A stretch of 64,000 nt of DNA from Natrinema sp. SYSU A 869 (GCF_019879105.1 NZ_CP082249.1:2356001-2420000), one strand, 5' to 3'; positions 1 through 9,622 are shown, counted from the first letter of the stretch. Numbers and translations: made by a program. Notes: generated from the sequence alone by a model not told the origin.

Positions 1-888
1 GTCTGCCAGCGGCAGACGCATCGCGTCACCGCGGCCGACGTGCCATGAGCCCCGACGTGCGCCGGTCGGCGAGGGCTCCTCGCGCTCGAGGAAGTGTGCC
101 AAATTCTCCCGCGCCCCCTGGGCCATCTTCGCCTGCGCGTCGGTACCGATCACGTCCGCACCGACCAGCCCCGCCTCGACGAGCACGCCGCCGGTGCCAC
201 ACATCGGATCCAGAATCGTCGCGCCCTCCTGAGCGCCTGCGAGGTTCGCCACGGCGCGCGCGAGTAAGGGATCCATGCTGCCGGGCTGGAAGAACGGTTT
301 ATCCGTCGGTGCCCGAGTTCCGAAATCGCGGACGCTCTCGGCCTCGAGCCAGCCGAGCGCGCAGACGGAGACGCGTTCGCCCGTCGACTCCTCGCGACCG
401 TCGCCTGCGACGCGCTCGAGTTCGTTCTCGGTACGCTTGAGCGCATTCCCCTCCGCATCGCCCTCGAGTTTCCCCGCCGAAAACGCGACCCGAAGGAGGT
501 GGTCGGGGTCCTCGAGATCCACGGAAAACCCGCGATCGACCAGTACCTGTCCCAGTTCGCGTTCCGCGCGCTCGGTACTCACATCGCTCGAGCCGTGGAC
601 GTCCGTCGCCCGCACCGCGACCGATCCCTCTCGGTCGATTGCGGCGGCCTCGAGCACGGCGCGGGCGCTCGCGAGGTCGGCGTCGCCCCGGCCGAGGAGT
701 TCGCTCGCACGGTGGGTGTAGGCGAGTCCACGGACGCGCTCGGGGACGATTCTCCCTGCGACGACGAGCCCGGGCGCAATTCGGCGGATTCCGGCCGCCG
801 CGCTGGCCGCCTCGCGGGCCGCAAACGCGTCGTCCTCGCCGCCGAGCTCGAGCAGATACACGGCCGACTGTCGCGTCGGCGCGGCCAT
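1..888 (-). CDS. trmG10: tRNA (guanine-10 N2)-dimethyltransferase, THUMP type (3' end outside window)
   Basis: Reading the minus strand from ATG at 888 gives an open frame to the window edge (296 codons), so the C-terminus is missing. The first ~150 residues fit a THUMP-type RNA-binding region. The Rossmann methyltransferase part follows, with the SAM-binding motif DPMCGTGG at about residue 222 and then GADVIGTDAQAKMAQGARENL-type motif II sequence. This matches the archaeal Trm11/Trm-G10 family that methylates G10 of tRNA in the cytoplasm. The catalytic (D/N)PPY-type motif would lie in the missing part, so the exact target is inferred from the family. The gene is divergent from tbp, with about 180 bp between them. 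Confidence 0.85.
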   Translation of the reverse strand, partial: MAAPTRQSAVYLLELGGEDDAFAAREAASAAAGIRRIAPGLVVAGRIVPERVRGLAYTHRASELLGRGDADLASARAVLEAAAIDREGSVAVRATDVHGSSDVSTERAERELGQVLVDRGFSVDLEDPDHLLRVAFSAGKLEGDAEGNALKRTENELERVAGDGREESTGERVSVCALGWLEAESVRDFGTRAPTDKPFFQPGSMDPLLARAVANLAGAQEGATILDPMCGTGGVLVEAGLVGADVIGTDAQAKMAQGARENLAHFLEREEPSPTGARRGSWHVGRGDAMRLPLAD

Positions 889-1028
889 GAGCCTACCGCT
901 TTCCGTGAACCGGCCGACTATGCACGATACCAAATATCACATCTCTGGCCTGTCGAGCACCCGGAAATTGGCGATCCATGAATATGCCACGGAGCGTATA
1001 AACCGGATATATCAGGTGGCGGTACTAA

Positions 1029-1046
1029 CCTTTATAAATCTTAAAT
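1029..1046 (+). promoter_or_regulatory. TATA/BRE promoter of tbp
   Basis: The sequence CCTTTATAAATC (TATAAA core at about 1033-1038) lies about 30 bp before the ATG at 1066. This is the spacing of a nearly leaderless haloarchaeal transcript. A second AT-rich run follows at 1040-1056. Confidence 0.6.
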
Positions 1047-1065
1047 ACGTCCTTTTAAGCGACTA

Positions 1066-1625
1066 ATGACGGATCCGAAGGACACCATCAACATCGAAAA
1101 CGTGGTGGCGTCGACCGGCATCGGGCAAGAACTCGACCTCCAGAGTGTCGCGATGGACCTCGAGGGGGCCGACTACGACCCCGAGCAGTTCCCCGGTCTC
1201 GTCTACCGAACCCAGAATCCAAAATCCGCAGCCCTGATCTTCCGGTCGGGGAAGATCGTCTGTACCGGCGCAAAAAGCACTGACGATGTCCACGAGAGCC
1301 TACGTATCGTCTTCGACAAACTCCGTGAACTCCAGATCCAGGTCAACGAAGACCCCGAGATCGTCGTCCAGAACATCGTCACCTCGGCCGATCTGGGCCG
1401 CAACCTCAACCTGAACGCGATCGCCATCGGCCTCGGTCTCGAGAACATCGAGTATGAGCCCGAGCAGTTCCCCGGCCTCGTCTACCGACTCGACGAACCG
1501 GAAGTCGTCGCACTGCTCTTCGGGTCCGGGAAACTCGTCATCACCGGCGGGAAAAGCCTGTCGACGCCGAACACGCCGTCGACAAGATCGTCTCCCGACT
1601 CGAGGACCTCGGCCTGCTCGAGTAA
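1066..1625 (+). CDS. tbp: TATA-box-binding protein (frame change near the 3' end)
   Basis: General transcription factor TBP, which binds TATA boxes and recruits TFB and RNA polymerase. Two imperfect repeats are visible, each with the signature [12 protein letters not shown] (near residues 38 and 129), plus the paired [11 protein letters not shown] and [11 protein letters not shown] strands. The frame is intact to about residue 163, then reads out of register at GGGAAAAGCC (about 1551-1557). Adding one base there restores [20 protein letters not shown] and a stop at 1623-1625, for a 186-residue protein, the usual family length. As written, the frame runs on to 1776 with an unrelated basic tail. 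A single missing base is the simplest explanation; true inactivation is possible if other TBP genes exist in the genome. Confidence 0.9.
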
Positions 1626-1991
1626 CGCACCGCCGTTCTCTGTCGTTCGATCGACTCGAGCGGTGCCGACGTCACCAGCGTGCCCATGTCCGCGACCGGA
1701 CGCGTCGTGGATGGTCGGCCGATCGACGTGTCTCTGCCGGGAGTGTGGAACTCGTTTTTCCATCACCCACTGGTAGTGCGCTGTTAGTAACTGCTTACTC
1801 GCCCGCAGATCCGCCTTCGTTTTCGATCCGTCTCTTATTCCGTCAATAGTCGATCGCACTCTGGTCGCTTTCACCGAATTATCGATCGTTCAATCCCGCC
1901 CCAGCGAGCCCGAATCGCCTGAATCGATGCTGACTCATCGAAACGAACGTTCGCGTTTATCCGGGTATCCGTCCCTGACTCTCACGTGCCT
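1626..1991. other. Intergenic region, 366 bp, no gene seen
   Basis: This stretch separates tbp from the small HTH gene. I see only short frames with basic, non-halophilic composition on either strand. The last ~60 bp contain AT-richer sequence (CGTTTATCC at about 1954) that could serve as the promoter of the gene at 1992. No repeat or RNA fold stands out. Confidence 0.5.
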
Positions 1992-2411
1992 ATGACGATC
2001 CACCCAGATCGAACGCCGCCCGCCTCGGATCGGTTTCACCCCGGTACTGCCGGCGCGATCGGCCGTCGCCCGCTCCCGCAAGAGACGATCCGTCACGTCC
2101 TCGACAGCGACCGCCGGCACGAAGTCGTTCGCTGCGTACTCGCCGCTGTCGATCCGATCGCAGTGCGAACGTTGGTCAGCCGACTCGCCGACGCCGAGCA
2201 CGATCCGACGGTCGGGACGACGATCCACCAACTGCGCCAGCGGATCCATACGTCCCTCTGTGAAACGCATCTCCCGCTGCTCGAAAAACACGATATCGTC
2301 CGCTACGATCGGGTACAAAGCCTCGTCGCCCCGGCGGCGAACTGCGCCGCGTTCGAATCCCTCCTCGAGTTCGACTCGCTCAAGTGCCCGATCGCCAGCC
2401 GACTCGAGTAA
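1992..2411 (+). CDS. Small haloarchaeal HTH protein (DUF7344-like)
   Basis: A 139-residue protein. The central section resembles a winged helix: a helix ending DSDRRHEVVRCVLAA, a region around LVSRLADAEHD, and LRQRIHTSLCETHLPLLEKHDIVRYD, which is the typical helix 3 and wing of haloarchaeal DUF7344 domains. Many haloarchaeal genomes carry several such single-domain putative transcription regulators, with unknown targets. ATG at 1992 was chosen over the GTG six bases upstream. It stands alone and converges on hisG. The function is inferred from fold-like sequence only. Confidence 0.65.
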   Translation: MTIHPDRTPPASDRFHPGTAGAIGRRPLPQETIRHVLDSDRRHEVVRCVLAAVDPIAVRTLVSRLADAEHDPTVGTTIHQLRQRIHTSLCETHLPLLEKHDIVRYDRVQSLVAPAANCAAFESLLEFDSLKCPIASRLE

Positions 2412-2517
2412 TTCGAACCCGACCGGCTCGAGTAGTCCGGCCCTGACCTCCGACCTCCGCCCAACGCGAGTACCCTGACCTCCGCTTGACGCGAGCCCTC
2501 GAGCCCGATCGACCCGA

Positions 2518-3378
2518 TTACTCGACGAGTCGCTCGATTTCGGTCACTAAGATATCGCTCGCACCGGCCGCTTTGACTTCGGTGATCGTTTCGAAGACGT
2601 CTCGCTCGTTGACGACCGCGTGGACGGCGACCTTCGCTTTCTCGTCTTCCTCGTCGGCGATGTCCATTATCGTCGGCCCACCGAGGCCCGGGATGACGTC
2701 GCGAACGGCCTCGAGTCGGTCTTGGGGCACATTCATCATCAGGTAGCGCTTGCCCTCGGCGCGTTTTACCGAAGAGAGGGCGGTCCTGACTTCACCGACC
2801 TTGGAGTCCTCGAGGACGTCCTCCCGACCGAACAGTCGGACGGAACTCGCGAGGACCTCGTCGACGACGGCCAGCCGGTTCATCTTCAGCGTCGTCCCGG
2901 TACTCGTGATGTCGACGATGGCGTCGGCCATCTCGACGTGGGGCGTGAGCTCTGTCGCGCCCGAGACCTCGACAATGTCGGGGTCGACGCCGGTGTCCGC
3001 AAAGAAGTCTTCCGTGATGTTCGGAAACTCGGTCGCGACGGTCTTGCCCGCCAGATCCTCGACCCCGTCTATCTCTCCGTCCTCGGGGGCGGCCAGAACG
3101 AGCCGGCAGCGCCCGAACTCGAGGTCGAGCAGTTCCGAGACATCGTCGACGCGGGCCTCCTGAACCTGATCGAAGCCCGTGATGCCGAGATCGGCCGCGC
3201 CGTCGGAGACGTACTCCGGGATATCGGCTGCGCGGGCGAACAGTACCGTCACGTCGGGATCGACGGTGTCAGCGTAGAGTTTCCGGTCGGCCCCGTTCTC
3301 GAGGTGGAGCCCCGCCCGCTCTAAGAGGTCGATCGTCGGCTCGTGCAGGCGGCCCTTGTTGGGAACGGCGATTCGCAT
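2518..3378 (-). CDS. hisG: ATP phosphoribosyltransferase, long form
   Basis: First enzyme of histidine biosynthesis, condensing ATP and PRPP to phosphoribosyl-ATP. The 286-residue protein starts [11 protein letters not shown], has the [11 protein letters not shown] substrate-site region near residue 63 and the phosphate-binding stretch [14 protein letters not shown] near residue 155. The C-terminus ([27 protein letters not shown]) is the ACT-like regulatory domain of long-form HisG, which does not need HisZ and is inhibited by histidine. No other his gene is nearby, as usual in haloarchaea, where these genes are scattered. Confidence 0.96.
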   Translation of the reverse strand: MRIAVPNKGRLHEPTIDLLERAGLHLENGADRKLYADTVDPDVTVLFARAADIPEYVSDGAADLGITGFDQVQEARVDDVSELLDLEFGRCRLVLAAPEDGEIDGVEDLAGKTVATEFPNITEDFFADTGVDPDIVEVSGATELTPHVEMADAIVDITSTGTTLKMNRLAVVDEVLASSVRLFGREDVLEDSKVGEVRTALSSVKRAEGKRYLMMNVPQDRLEAVRDVIPGLGGPTIMDIADEEDEKAKVAVHAVVNERDVFETITEVKAAGASDILVTEIERLVE

Positions 3379-3513
3379 ATGCTGGCGTATTGGCGGCGGG
3401 GCGGGAATTGTCTTTTCATCCGGCCGAATACGCGCCCTCGCTCCGCTTCCTGGGAGTAGCCGGCCTCAGTTCCTTGGTTCATGAGCACGTTTCGAATGCT
3501 CGAGGACTGACTC

Positions 3514-5804
3514 GTGGACGATCACGACCGCCGAACCGAGGACGATCCGGAGCCGGCCGACAGCGCTCGAGACGACGGCGAGCGATCGGATCGGGTCGAA
3601 CGATCGCTGCTCGAGGACGAGGCCGACGACGCCGAACGGGGACGAGCGGAGATTCGGGATCGACAGGAGCGCGACAGCGCCCACGCTGGGCACAGTGAGC
3701 GCGGCCACGGCGGGGATCACGGTAACAGCCACGACACTGGCGAGGCTCACGGCGGCCACGAGCACGGCGACCACGGCGGCGGAGGCAGGATGCACGCCGG
3801 TCACGAAACCATGTTCCGGCGGCGGTTTTTCGTCTCAACGTTGCTCTCGATTCCCGTCCTCCTCTACAGCGAGATGCTCCAGGCGTGGATCGGCTTTTCG
3901 GCCCCGGTCTTTCCGGGAAGCGAGTGGATCACGCCTGTCTTTGCGGTGATCGTCTTCGCCTACGGGGGTGTCCCCTTCCTCCGAATGGCCGTCCCAGAAC
4001 TGCAAGAGCGTGCGCCGGGGATGATGACGCTCATCTCGATGGCGATCACCGTCGCGTTCGTCTACAGCCTCGCGAGCGTCGTCGCACCGACCCAATCTGA
4101 GTTCTTCTGGGAGCTCGTGACCCTGATCGACATCATGCTGTTGGGCCATTGGATCGAGATGCGGAGCGTCCGGCGGGCCTCGAGCGCACTGGATGAACTG
4201 GCGAAGCTCATGCCCGACACGGCGGAACTGATTACCGACGACGGTGAGACTGAGGAGGTTCCCGCGAGCAACCTCGAGGAGGGCGATCTCGTGCTCGTCA
4301 GGCCGGGCGCGAGCGTGCCCGCTGACGGCGTCATCGAAACGGGCGACTCGGACGTCGACGAATCGATGATCACCGGCGAGTCGATGCCCGTCTCAAAGGA
4401 ATCGGGCGACGAGGTCGTCGGCGGGACGGTCAACGGTGACGGCAGTCTCCGGGTGCGGATCAGCGCGACGGGAGAAGAGACGACGCTGGCGGGCATCATG
4501 CGCCTGGTCGAGGAAGCCCAATCGAGCGAATCGAAAACGCAGGCGCTGGCGGATCGCGCCGCGGGCTGGCTGTTCTACGTCGCGCTCGGTGCGGCCGTCG
4601 TCACGGCTATCGCGTGGACGATCGCGACGGGGTTCGATTCGGCGGTGATTGAACGCGTGGTCACCGTCCTCGTCATCGCCTGTCCGCACGCGCTCGGGTT
4701 GGCGATTCCGCTGGTCGTCGCGATCAACACCTCGCTGGCCGCGCGCAACGGGATGCTCGTCCGAGACCGCATCGCGATGGAGCAGGCCCGAACGCTCGAC
4801 ACCGTCGTCTTCGACAAGACCGGGACGCTCACCGAGGGCGAACAGGGAGTCGTCGATATCGCGACCGTCGACGGCGTTTCCGAGGAGACAGCACTCGCGC
4901 TCGCTGCGACCGTTGAGGGCGATTCGGAACACATGATCGCTCAGGCCGTCCGCGAGGCAGCCGACGAACGTGGTGTTACGAGGCGGACCGCCACCGATTT
5001 CGAGGCGCTGAAAGGCAAGGGTGTCCGCGCGACGGTAGACGGCGAACGAATTCACGTGGGCGGCCCGAATCTCCTTTCAGAACTCGAGGATGGCGTGCCA
5101 GCGGAACTCGAGCAGTTCGCTGATCAGGCTGGGGAGAACGCGCAAACCGTCGTCTACCTCTTCCGCGAAGAGAAACCAGTCGCCGCGTTCGCGCTCGCGG
5201 ACGTGATTCGCGAGGAGAGCTACCGCGTCGTCGACGCGCTCCACGAACTGGGGCTCGAGGTGGCGATGTTGACCGGTGACTCCGAAGACGTGGCTCGCTC
5301 GGTCGCGGCCGACCTCGGGGTCGAGACGGTCTTCGCCGAGGTACTGCCCGAGGACAAGGACGAGAAGATCACGGAGCTACAGGAGCAGGGCAAGTCCGTC
5401 GCGATGGTCGGCGACGGGGTCAACGATGCGCCGGCGCTCACGAGAGCCGATATCGGGATCGCAATCGGGAGCGGGACGGATGTCGCCGTTCAGTCGGCGG
5501 ACATCATCCTCGTCACAAACAACCCGATGGACGTGGTCCGGCTCGTCACACTGAGCCGGGCGAGCTACCGGAAGATGCAACAGAACCTCGTCTGGGCCGC
5601 GGGGTACAACGTGTTCGCGCTTCCGCTTGCAGCCGGGATCCTCGCACCGATCGGCATCCTCCTCTCGCCGGCCGTCGGGGCGCTGCTCATGTCGCTCAGT
5701 ACGGTGATCGTCGCGATCAACGCGCAGTTCCTCCGGCGCGTGGATCTCTCGGTCCCGAGTCTTCCGGGGTCTCCGCGCCGCGGGAACCGCGGCCGGCTGA
5801 CTGA
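3514..5804 (+). CDS. copB: Heavy-metal P-type ATPase with CPH motif (CopB-like)
   Basis: Membrane metal-export ATPase. The N-terminal ~105 residues are highly charged and end in a His/Gly-rich stretch of HGG, HEH and DHG repeats with no CxxC domain. TM segments follow, then the actuator motif TGES, the intramembrane motif ACPHALG (near residue 390), the phosphorylation site DKTGT, the SEH-type motif, and [15 protein letters not shown] plus a His-rich N-terminus is typical of CopB (P1B-3) pumps for Cu(II)/Ag; the metal is inferred. The start is GTG at 3514. At GGGG about 5767 the frame appears to lose one base. The restored frame stops at 5802-5804 (763 aa), whereas the literal frame continues 126 codons into the next gene. 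It heads the metal-resistance island. Confidence 0.85.
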
Positions 5805-5914
5805 TCTGCTGATCGGCTCGGTTCGACCTCCTTCCCGTCCCGATTCTTGGTACTGTAAACGACCCCAGCAAATTGGGAAGTACGCCGATAGCCGTGGCCG
5901 CTCGATCTCCCAGT

Positions 5915-6549
5915 ATGGCAGACGACTCGTGTCCATGCGGCAGTACCACTGGCGACCAGGAGCGCGAATCCGACTCGACTACCGATCGATGGCTATCCGA
6001 CTTCCCGGTTCTCGAGGCACCGCTTTCCGTCGACGTGCAGACAGCGTTGGGACGACTCCTCGGCGAGGAATCGGTCGAAACGCTCGAGGAGTGGATCACC
6101 GAAATTCGTCGCCGAACCGGCGGCGGATCGATCGCGGTCGACGATCTGTGCCATGCCGACGAGGCGACGGCTCACTGGGGTGAGATCGATGGAGAGCGGT
6201 ACTACTTCCAGTGTTTTACGACGCGGTGCTCCTGTCAGCGTTCGCGGAGCGGCCGGTCGCGATTCGAACCGAAAGCCCGGACGGAACGATACTCGAAGCG
6301 CGCGCCGTGGGAACCACTGTGTCGACGGTCTCGCCCGACGGAGCGGTGGTTTCGTTCGGTGTTGATGATACCGTCGCGCCGCCGGACGGCGAGCCGTCGC
6401 ACGCAGACATCTATACCGCGGTCTGTCCGTACGTCAGGGCGTTCCCAGGCCACGAGGCGTACGAACGGTGGGCGGACACCGTCCCGGCAGCGACCGTCGC
6501 GATGCCGCTCGCGGGGACGACGGAGATCGCGGCTGCACTCGTCGCGTGA
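5915..6549 (+). CDS. merB: MerB-like organomercurial lyase (frame change)
   Basis: Resembles alkylmercury lyase, which breaks the carbon-mercury bond of organomercurials. The first ~101 residues are in one frame (start ATG 5915) and the rest in another; adding one T to the TTTT run at 6214-6217 joins them as [16 protein letters not shown]. The joined 211-residue protein matches MerB length (about 212). It keeps the catalytic pattern: Cys and Asp in CFYD (MerB Cys96/Asp99) and a second Cys in [10 protein letters not shown] (MerB Cys159). The N-terminus has an extra CPCG motif that may bind metal. It follows the CPH ATPase on the same strand. No mercuric reductase gene is seen. Function is by homology only, as the family also contains untested members. 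Confidence 0.7.
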
Positions 6550-6591
6550 CCGACCACTTGAACGAGCAGCACCGATCTCAATGTGCACTCG

Positions 6592-7224
6592 TTACAGGTG
6601 CTGACCCAACAGGTTCCGCTCGGCCCGCTGGAGATGCTCGGCGATCGTCGATGGATCGACGTCGAGTTCGGCGGCGACGTCCTCGGTCGTCACCGTTCGC
6701 GGCACCTCGTAGTACCCCATCTCGTAGGCGGTTTGAACTGCCTCGCGCTGGCGGTTGGTCAGTTCGTCCAGCGGATGGTCGTGACCGTCGTACGTCCCGA
6801 GCTTTCGCAGGTCCGGCGAAATTCCCGCCCGTTCGTACTCGTCGACGGTCCCCGAAATCGTCTCCTGAGAGCCGACCAGCGACAGGGTGGCACCTTGGTC
6901 GGTCACGTCTGGCTCACAGGTCCCGATCAGTTCGTCCGACCGGTCCGCGAGCCCCTCTGGGAGCGCCGGTGCGGTAAACGCGATCACGTACCGGTACTCC
7001 CCCTCCGAGTCGGCGACCCGCTCCCACCAGTCGACGTACTCGAGGTCGGACAGCCGGTCCTCGTCGATCGGCGTCTCGACCGCGACCTGTCCGATGGCAC
7101 CGGTCCCGTGACACGCGAGTTCTTCGAACTCCAGAACCCCCGCATCGCGACTGATCGAGACGAGCTCCGCAATTCCCATCCGATCGAACGCCGGGTCGCT
7201 GAGTGTCACGTGGGCTTCTCGCAT
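6592..7224 (-). CDS. Bacterio-opsin-activator-type HTH regulator
   Basis: A 210-residue cytoplasmic transcription regulator. The C-terminal HTH_10 domain reads LTNRQREAVQTAYEMGYYEVPRTVTTEDVAAELDVDPSTIAEHLQRAERNLL (residues about 155-208), the hallmark of the haloarchaeal Bat family. The N-terminal part is the variable sensory/BAT-like region, with a Cys and His in ELACHGTG. ATG 7224 is preferred because the open frame upstream has non-halophilic composition. It is divergent from the ABC transporter at 7397 and convergent with the MerB-like gene, so regulation of the transporter or the metal island is plausible but unproven. Confidence 0.85.
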   Translation of the reverse strand: MREAHVTLSDPAFDRMGIAELVSISRDAGVLEFEELACHGTGAIGQVAVETPIDEDRLSDLEYVDWWERVADSEGEYRYVIAFTAPALPEGLADRSDELIGTCEPDVTDQGATLSLVGSQETISGTVDEYERAGISPDLRKLGTYDGHDHPLDELTNRQREAVQTAYEMGYYEVPRTVTTEDVAAELDVDPSTIAEHLQRAERNLLGQHL

Positions 7225-7329
7225 GCGCCTAGCGACGACCAGACCAGCATTCGATAAAGTGTTGTCCACCGTCCACTTTTCCGACCAGTCTCGGTCGGCC
7301 TCGAACTGCGGGTCACCGATCGCCCGACG

Positions 7330-7343
7330 GGGGATATAAACCG
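7330..7343 (+). promoter_or_regulatory. TATA box before the ABC transporter operon
   Basis: GGGATATAAACCG sits about 55-65 bp before the ATG at 7397, in the region divergent from the Bat-type regulator. A second AT-rich run (GATAAAGTGTTG at about 7253) faces the regulator gene. The spacing predicts a short 5' leader for the transporter mRNA. Confidence 0.45.
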
Positions 7344-7396
7344 TCCCAGTATACTCGGAGCATGGCCCATGCGGTCCGCGCCGGTACAGGCGGGTG

Positions 7397-8353
7397 ATGA
7401 CTGCGATCCAGACAGACGACCTGACCAAGCGCTTCGGCGACGTCGTGGCTGTCGACGGCCTCGACCTGCACGTCCGGGAGGGAAAAGTGTTCGGCTTCCT
7501 CGGCCCGAACGGGGCCGGGAAGTCCACGACCATCGATATGCTGTTGGACTACGTGCGCCCGACCGAGGGAACCGCGAGGGTACTCGGCGCGGATGCCCGC
7601 GAGGAGTCGGAGGCGATTCGGGAACGCATCGGTGTGCTTCCCGAGGGAATGAGTCTCTATGACCGCCTGACTGGACGCCGCCACCTCGAGTTCGCGATCG
7701 AGTGGGCAGACGCCGATGACGACCCCAACGCGATACTTGACCGCATCGGATTAGACGAACGTGACGCGACCCGGTCGGTCGGCGAGTACTCAAAGGGCAT
7801 GCAACAGCGGCTCGCGTTGGGGATGGCACTGGTCGGTAATCCCGACCTGCTCATCCTCGACGAGCCCTCCTCGGGGCTCGATCCGCACGGGATTCGCCGA
7901 ATGCGGGAACTGGTCCGCGAGGAAGCCGCGAACGGGACGACGGTGTTCTTCTCGAGCCACATTCTCGGCCAGGTTGAGGCAGTCTGTGACCGCGTCGGTA
8001 TCCTGTCCGCGGGCGAGTTAGTCGCCGTCGACACCGTTGAAGGGTTGCGGAGAACCGTCGGGGCCGGCTCCGAACTCTGTCTGCGCGTGATCGGTGATAT
8101 CGACGTCACGCTCACCGATATCGACGGTGTCGACTCGGTACGGTTGACGGACGGTATTCTCCGGGTCGCGTGCTCGGATTCGCGTGCGAAAGCGCGAGTC
8201 GTGACTCGGCTGACGAACGCCGGCGTCGATATTCTCGACGTCGACTCCGAAGAGGCGTCGCTCGAGGACGTGTTCACGGCGTACACGACCGATAACGGCG
8301 GTCCCGAATCGGAGACGGCGGACGTCGCCGTGCGCAAGGAGGTGGTCCCATGA
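7397..8353 (+). CDS. ABC transporter ATP-binding protein (NosF/CcmA-like)
   Basis: ATPase subunit of an ABC-2 type exporter. Walker A GPNGAGKST is near residue 39, the signature is EYSKGMQQRL and Walker B is LLILDEPSSGLDP, followed by the H-loop SSHIL. The 318-residue length, with a C-terminal extension of about 100 residues, fits the drug/NosF-like subfamily. ATG 7397 was chosen; a GTG lies three bases upstream. The stop overlaps the start of the permease gene (ATGA overlap at 8350), so the two are translated together. The substrate cannot be read from sequence; the location inside a metal cluster suggests, but does not show, a link to metal or envelope stress. Confidence 0.9.
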   Translation: MTAIQTDDLTKRFGDVVAVDGLDLHVREGKVFGFLGPNGAGKSTTIDMLLDYVRPTEGTARVLGADAREESEAIRERIGVLPEGMSLYDRLTGRRHLEFAIEWADADDDPNAILDRIGLDERDATRSVGEYSKGMQQRLALGMALVGNPDLLILDEPSSGLDPHGIRRMRELVREEAANGTTVFFSSHILGQVEAVCDRVGILSAGELVAVDTVEGLRRTVGAGSELCLRVIGDIDVTLTDIDGVDSVRLTDGILRVACSDSRAKARVVTRLTNAGVDILDVDSEEASLEDVFTAYTTDNGGPESETADVAVRKEVVP

Positions 8354-9246
8354 CGGTCACCTGGCGGGATGTCGCCCGGAAGGACTTCGAGGACGCGGCG
8401 CGATCGCGGCTGCTCTGGGGGCTCATCGCCGTCTTCGTCGCCTTCCTGGTGATGTCGCTGCTCTCGGCCGAACAGCTCTTCCCGGAGCCCGTGACCGTCG
8501 ACGCCGCGATGGCACTTTCGGGCGTCGCGATGCTCGCGCAACTGTTCGTCCCGGGCATCGCGCTGGTCGCTGGCTACATGTCAGTGGTCGGCGAGCGTCG
8601 GTCCGGGAGCCTGCGGGTGCTGTTGAGCTACCCGTTCTCTAGGAGGGACGTGGTCACCGGCAAACTCGCCGGTCGGCTGCTCGTTACCGGGACGGCGCTG
8701 ACCGTCGGATTCGCCGTGGCCAGCGTCCTCGTCGTGGCGCTGTACGGCGTCCCCGACGCGCTGACGTTCGCCGGGTTCGTGGCGACCGGCGTCCTGCTCG
8801 GGCTGACGTTCACGGCCCTCGCGGTCGGCGGCTCGGCCGCCGCCTCGACCCAGGGACGGGCGCGGACGCTCACCATCGGCTCGTTCGTGGGGATGGTGTT
8901 CTTCTGGAAACCAGTCGTCGTCGGGATCTACTACGCGGTTACGGTCTCGCTCCCGGGGATTCGAGCCGAGTCGTGGTACTTCCTCCTGAAGCGGCTCAAC
9001 CCGCTCGAGGCCTACCGCGTCCTCGCGGGTGCCGTCCTCGACGAGCGGGTCGACGCGGTCCCCGAGTTCCCACTCGAGGACGTCCCTGCCACCGCCTCGC
9101 CCGAAACGCTCGAGCTCTCGAACCGGCTCGCGGGCGAGGTCCCGTTCTACCTCGCAGACTGGTTCTCGGTGGTCGTGTTGCTCGCGTGGGGGCTCGTTCC
9201 CGTTATCGTGGGCTACCGACGTTTCGAGGACGCGGACCTCGGGTGA
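8350..9246 (+). CDS. ABC-2 type permease (NosY-like)
   Basis: A 298-residue membrane subunit with about six hydrophobic segments: one near residue 20-40 (LLWGLIAVFVAFLVMSLL), then around residues 55-78, 110-135, 140-165, 180-205, and a last one near 275. A large outside loop separates the last two. The pattern and the stretch VVGERRSGSLRVLLSYPFSR are typical of ABC-2 permeases related to NosY. The start overlaps the ATPase stop, so together they form one exporter. Substrate is unknown. Confidence 0.88.
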   Translation: MTVTWRDVARKDFEDAARSRLLWGLIAVFVAFLVMSLLSAEQLFPEPVTVDAAMALSGVAMLAQLFVPGIALVAGYMSVVGERRSGSLRVLLSYPFSRRDVVTGKLAGRLLVTGTALTVGFAVASVLVVALYGVPDALTFAGFVATGVLLGLTFTALAVGGSAAASTQGRARTLTIGSFVGMVFFWKPVVVGIYYAVTVSLPGIRAESWYFLLKRLNPLEAYRVLAGAVLDERVDAVPEFPLEDVPATASPETLELSNRLAGEVPFYLADWFSVVVLLAWGLVPVIVGYRRFEDADLG

Positions 9247-9298
9247 TTCGAACGGACCGAACGAGAAATCGAGGCGCGGACGCTGACTGCGACGGCGA

Positions 9299-9496
9299 TC
9301 ACGCGCTCGCGTTGTAGCCGGCGATGTCGACCGCGCTGACAAGTGCCTGGGTCTCTGCAGCCCCCTCGACGGTGGCTCGTTTCGCGTCGCGATCGACGTC
9401 GACCGATTCGACGCCCTCCACTCCCTCGAGCGCGTCTTCGACGGTCTGTTCGCAGTGCTCACAGGACATGCCTTCGACGGTGATGGTCTGACTCAT
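9299..9496 (-). CDS. copZ: Heavy-metal-associated domain copper chaperone (CopZ-like)
   Basis: A 65-residue single HMA domain. The metal site is GMSCEHC (Cys-x-x-Cys at residues 11-14), within the ferredoxin-like fold MSQTITVEGMSCEHCEQTVE. Such proteins bind Cu(I) in the cytosol and pass it to CopA. It is divergent from the Lrp-TRASH regulator at 9623 and close to copA, which fits a copper homeostasis unit. An in-frame upstream extension has no support. The 127-bp divergent region carries the shared 10-mer GATTCCAAAG. Confidence 0.92.
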   Translation of the reverse strand: MSQTITVEGMSCEHCEQTVEDALEGVEGVESVDVDRDAKRATVEGAAETQALVSAVDIAGYNASA

Positions 9497-9569
9497 ATGA
9501 GAATAGAGGGGCCGCTGAACGTTGTGCGTTTCTACTTTCGATTCTAGGTCGAACGGGGGCGTGAGTTCG

Positions 9570-9579
9570 GATTCCAAAG
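9570..9579 (+). promoter_or_regulatory. Shared cop-cluster element, copy 1
   Basis: GATTCCAAAG occurs here, 44 bp before the ATG of the copper regulator and 74 bp before copZ on the other strand. The same 10-mer is found at 10219-10228 before copA. It could be a binding site for the Lrp-TRASH protein or a shared core promoter element. Confidence 0.45.
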
Positions 9580-9622
9580 TGACTGTCAGCACGCTCTTTG
9601 CGCTCGAGCCCGAACGGGACGT

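Noticed and set aside
1626-1776. C-terminal tail of TBP in the literal frame
   Set aside because: It has no similarity to TBP and arises only from the frame change; the restored frame stops at 1625.
5805-6183. C-terminal extension of the CPH ATPase
   Set aside because: It is Arg-rich, overlaps the MerB-like gene in another frame, and disappears when one base is restored near 5767.
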